A DNA stretch of 64,000 nt from Styela clava (lineage: Eukaryota > Chordata > Ascidiacea > Stolidobranchia > Styelidae): positions 1,302,001 through 1,366,000 of the forward strand of contig NC_135257.1 of NCBI RefSeq assembly GCF_964204865.1, written 5' to 3'. Under the pieces are notes generated by a model that saw nothing but the letters and a program-made list of their open reading frames with translations, did not search any database and was not told the DNA's origin. The position numbers were made by a program, and so were the translations under genes. Below are positions 62,643 to 64,000 of this stretch, piece by piece. Position 1 is the first letter of the stretch; every line of letters starts with the position of its first letter.

Positions 62643-64000
62643 ATGGTCATAATGAGCATGATTTCAATTGTTGAATTACTCTTACTATTGTCATCAATTG
62701 CACTGATAACAAATGCAAGTCAGTTAAAGAAAAGCTGTATTTCAGAGGGCATGGAAATCGATGCTGGAAAGGTACGGTGGAGATGAAGATAACAACTCAA
62801 ATTGAGACTAAATTATAGAAGTGTGTTGAACCCACTTGTTTTTGCTGATTTTAATGAAAAACATGACTCTTTAAGTTAATATTAAAGTAATTACTCCCAA
62901 TTCGTTATTAGTCAAAACCATTTTTGTGTAACTAGTATTAAATTCTAATCAACCAATGCTAACATACACCGTGTTTCCCAAATATAAGACAGGGTCTTAT
63001 TTTAATTTTCTTTCGAAAAATAACACTAGGGCTTATATGGGAGGATGCCATTTATCAAAAACAAAATTACGAAGTAGAAAATTACGAGATTTTCAAATAT
63101 ACAAAATATGAAACCCATTGAAACTCATTGAACCTTTTCCTTTCTCACGCGTTTTAGTTTAACCATTTGAAACGTGTAAGAGAGATTTCTTGCCTTCGAT
63201 TAGGTCAAAACAAATTTCACGCTATCGGCTAGATCTTATTTCAAGGGTAGGGCTTGGATTAAAATCATTTTTAAATTTGGGCTAGGTCCTCTTTTCAGGC
63301 TATAGGACTTATTTTCGGGGAAACACCGTAATTTAGGATTTTCCCCATTTTGTAGTTATCAAAAACTACGTGGTATTCTGGACTGATGAAACAACGTCTA
63401 AGGTCTCCAAGTTGTTTCAAAGGAAAATGGGTCCAGGTAATTATTTGAAAACAAAAAGCAAAATCTACAGAGTATAAATGTGTTACAATAAGTAAAATAT
63501 TGTTGAAAATAGCTAAAATTAAGAATAAATTATTTACCTATAGTGATTCTTCTACATTTTCATATGTTGTTTAAATTACCAAATCTACCTGAGAACTCGT
63601 CCAAGAGTTACGAGTCTAAATCCTCGGATCTGATAGCATACTAATTAATAATGCTTTCCAATAAATTCTCGAAAAAACAATTATAAAATTAGATAACAGG
63701 TTGCATAGAAGGACAATTTTTTTAACACCGTTTTATTTGCCAGATATGTTGAATTTGAATTTCATGTTGACAATGAAGGAGATGGAACTTATCATATTAG
63801 GAAATCAGACGATGGTATGTTGTGCACACAAAATGTATCCCAATTGAATGCTTTCAAAACGTCGTGGAAAGTTATTGATTAGCATAACAATGAAAAGTAC
63901 TAGTAAACTCTTTTATTATTTTCCTTCTAATTTAAGACATTTGTTAATTTTTTGACACAAATTGAACGTTTGCAGAATTTATTCACCTCGAGCACGGAGA
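62643..64000 (+). CDS. 5' part of a secreted-protein gene, cut by the window edge
   Basis: Exon 1 (62643-62771, 43 codons) starts MVIMSM and has a clear hydrophobic signal peptide (IVELLLLLSSIALITNA), then a mature Cys. Further likely exons with good splice sites: 63356-63436, 63744-63814, and 63976 onward. Exon 3 in its most protein-like frame reads VEFEFHVDNEGDGTYHIRK and joins exon 4 (EFIHLEHG) in phase 1. The phase from exon 1 through exon 2 to exon 3 does not close: the phase-0 path hits TGA in exon 3. An exon is missed or a boundary is wrong. TTWYSG in exon 2 and the beta-strand-like exon 3 faintly suggest a lipocalin, but this is a guess. Confidence 0.5.
62966..63330. mobile_element. 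short TIR element in intron 1 of the right-edge gene
   Basis: Left end ACCGTGTTTCCCAAATATAAG and reverse complement of the right end ACGGTGTTTCCCCGAAAATA match with few changes. The inner motif AGGGTCTTATTTT also recurs in inverted form. It is a non-coding, 365-base MITE of a type seen in many animal genomes. Confidence 0.65.

Overview
The window is AT-rich, intron-rich animal DNA. One gene of the vertebrate ALDH8A1 type can be assembled in full from eleven short exons with GT-AG introns. hAT-type transposons, tRNA-derived SINE-like repeats and terminal-inverted-repeat (TIR) elements are scattered between and inside genes. Nothing looks bacterial, organellar or viral. An invertebrate deuterostome, perhaps a tunicate, would fit the gene content and possible trans-splice sites. 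That is inference, not proof.

Layout. Positions 1-1307 are upstream sequence. Positions 1308-9772 (+) carry the complete aldehyde dehydrogenase gene (488 aa), with repeats in its introns. About 10.4-62.1 kb is a tandem array of four complete units and one partial unit. Each unit has, left to right, a ~2-3 kb spacer, a minus-strand four-exon membrane-protein gene (called here the YDDI-receptor gene), a second spacer, and remains of a second minus-strand gene made of very short exons (called here the mini-exon gene). Transposons that entered at different times interrupt the units. Positions 62643-64000 (+) begin another secreted-protein gene that runs off the right edge.

The YDDI-receptor gene is the most interesting content. 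Each copy encodes a ~14-residue signal peptide, a ~30-residue ectodomain exon, a Ser/Thr/Pro-rich stalk, one transmembrane helix and a long cytoplasmic tail. Exon phases agree in all four copies. The tail holds YLSP/YLPP tyrosines and then 3 to 6 repeats ending in the acidic tyrosine motif YDDIG. Copies 2 and 3 are intact (385 and 345 aa). Copies 1 and 4 each lose the repeat tail through independent mutations about 10 bases apart in the aligned sequence: a 2-base deletion and a nonsense codon. The small ectodomain exon differs between copies almost only by amino-acid replacements, while neighbouring exons and introns are close to identical. Recent duplication, patchwork exchange, diversification outside the cell and long/short tails inside the cell resemble known families of recognition receptors. 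No homologue is recognised by eye, so function is inferred.

The mini-exon gene is co-duplicated but intact-looking only in unit 2. Other copies are truncated, frameshifted or split by two abutting hAT elements. All splice sites, phases and codon counts were read by hand; there is no transcript evidence.
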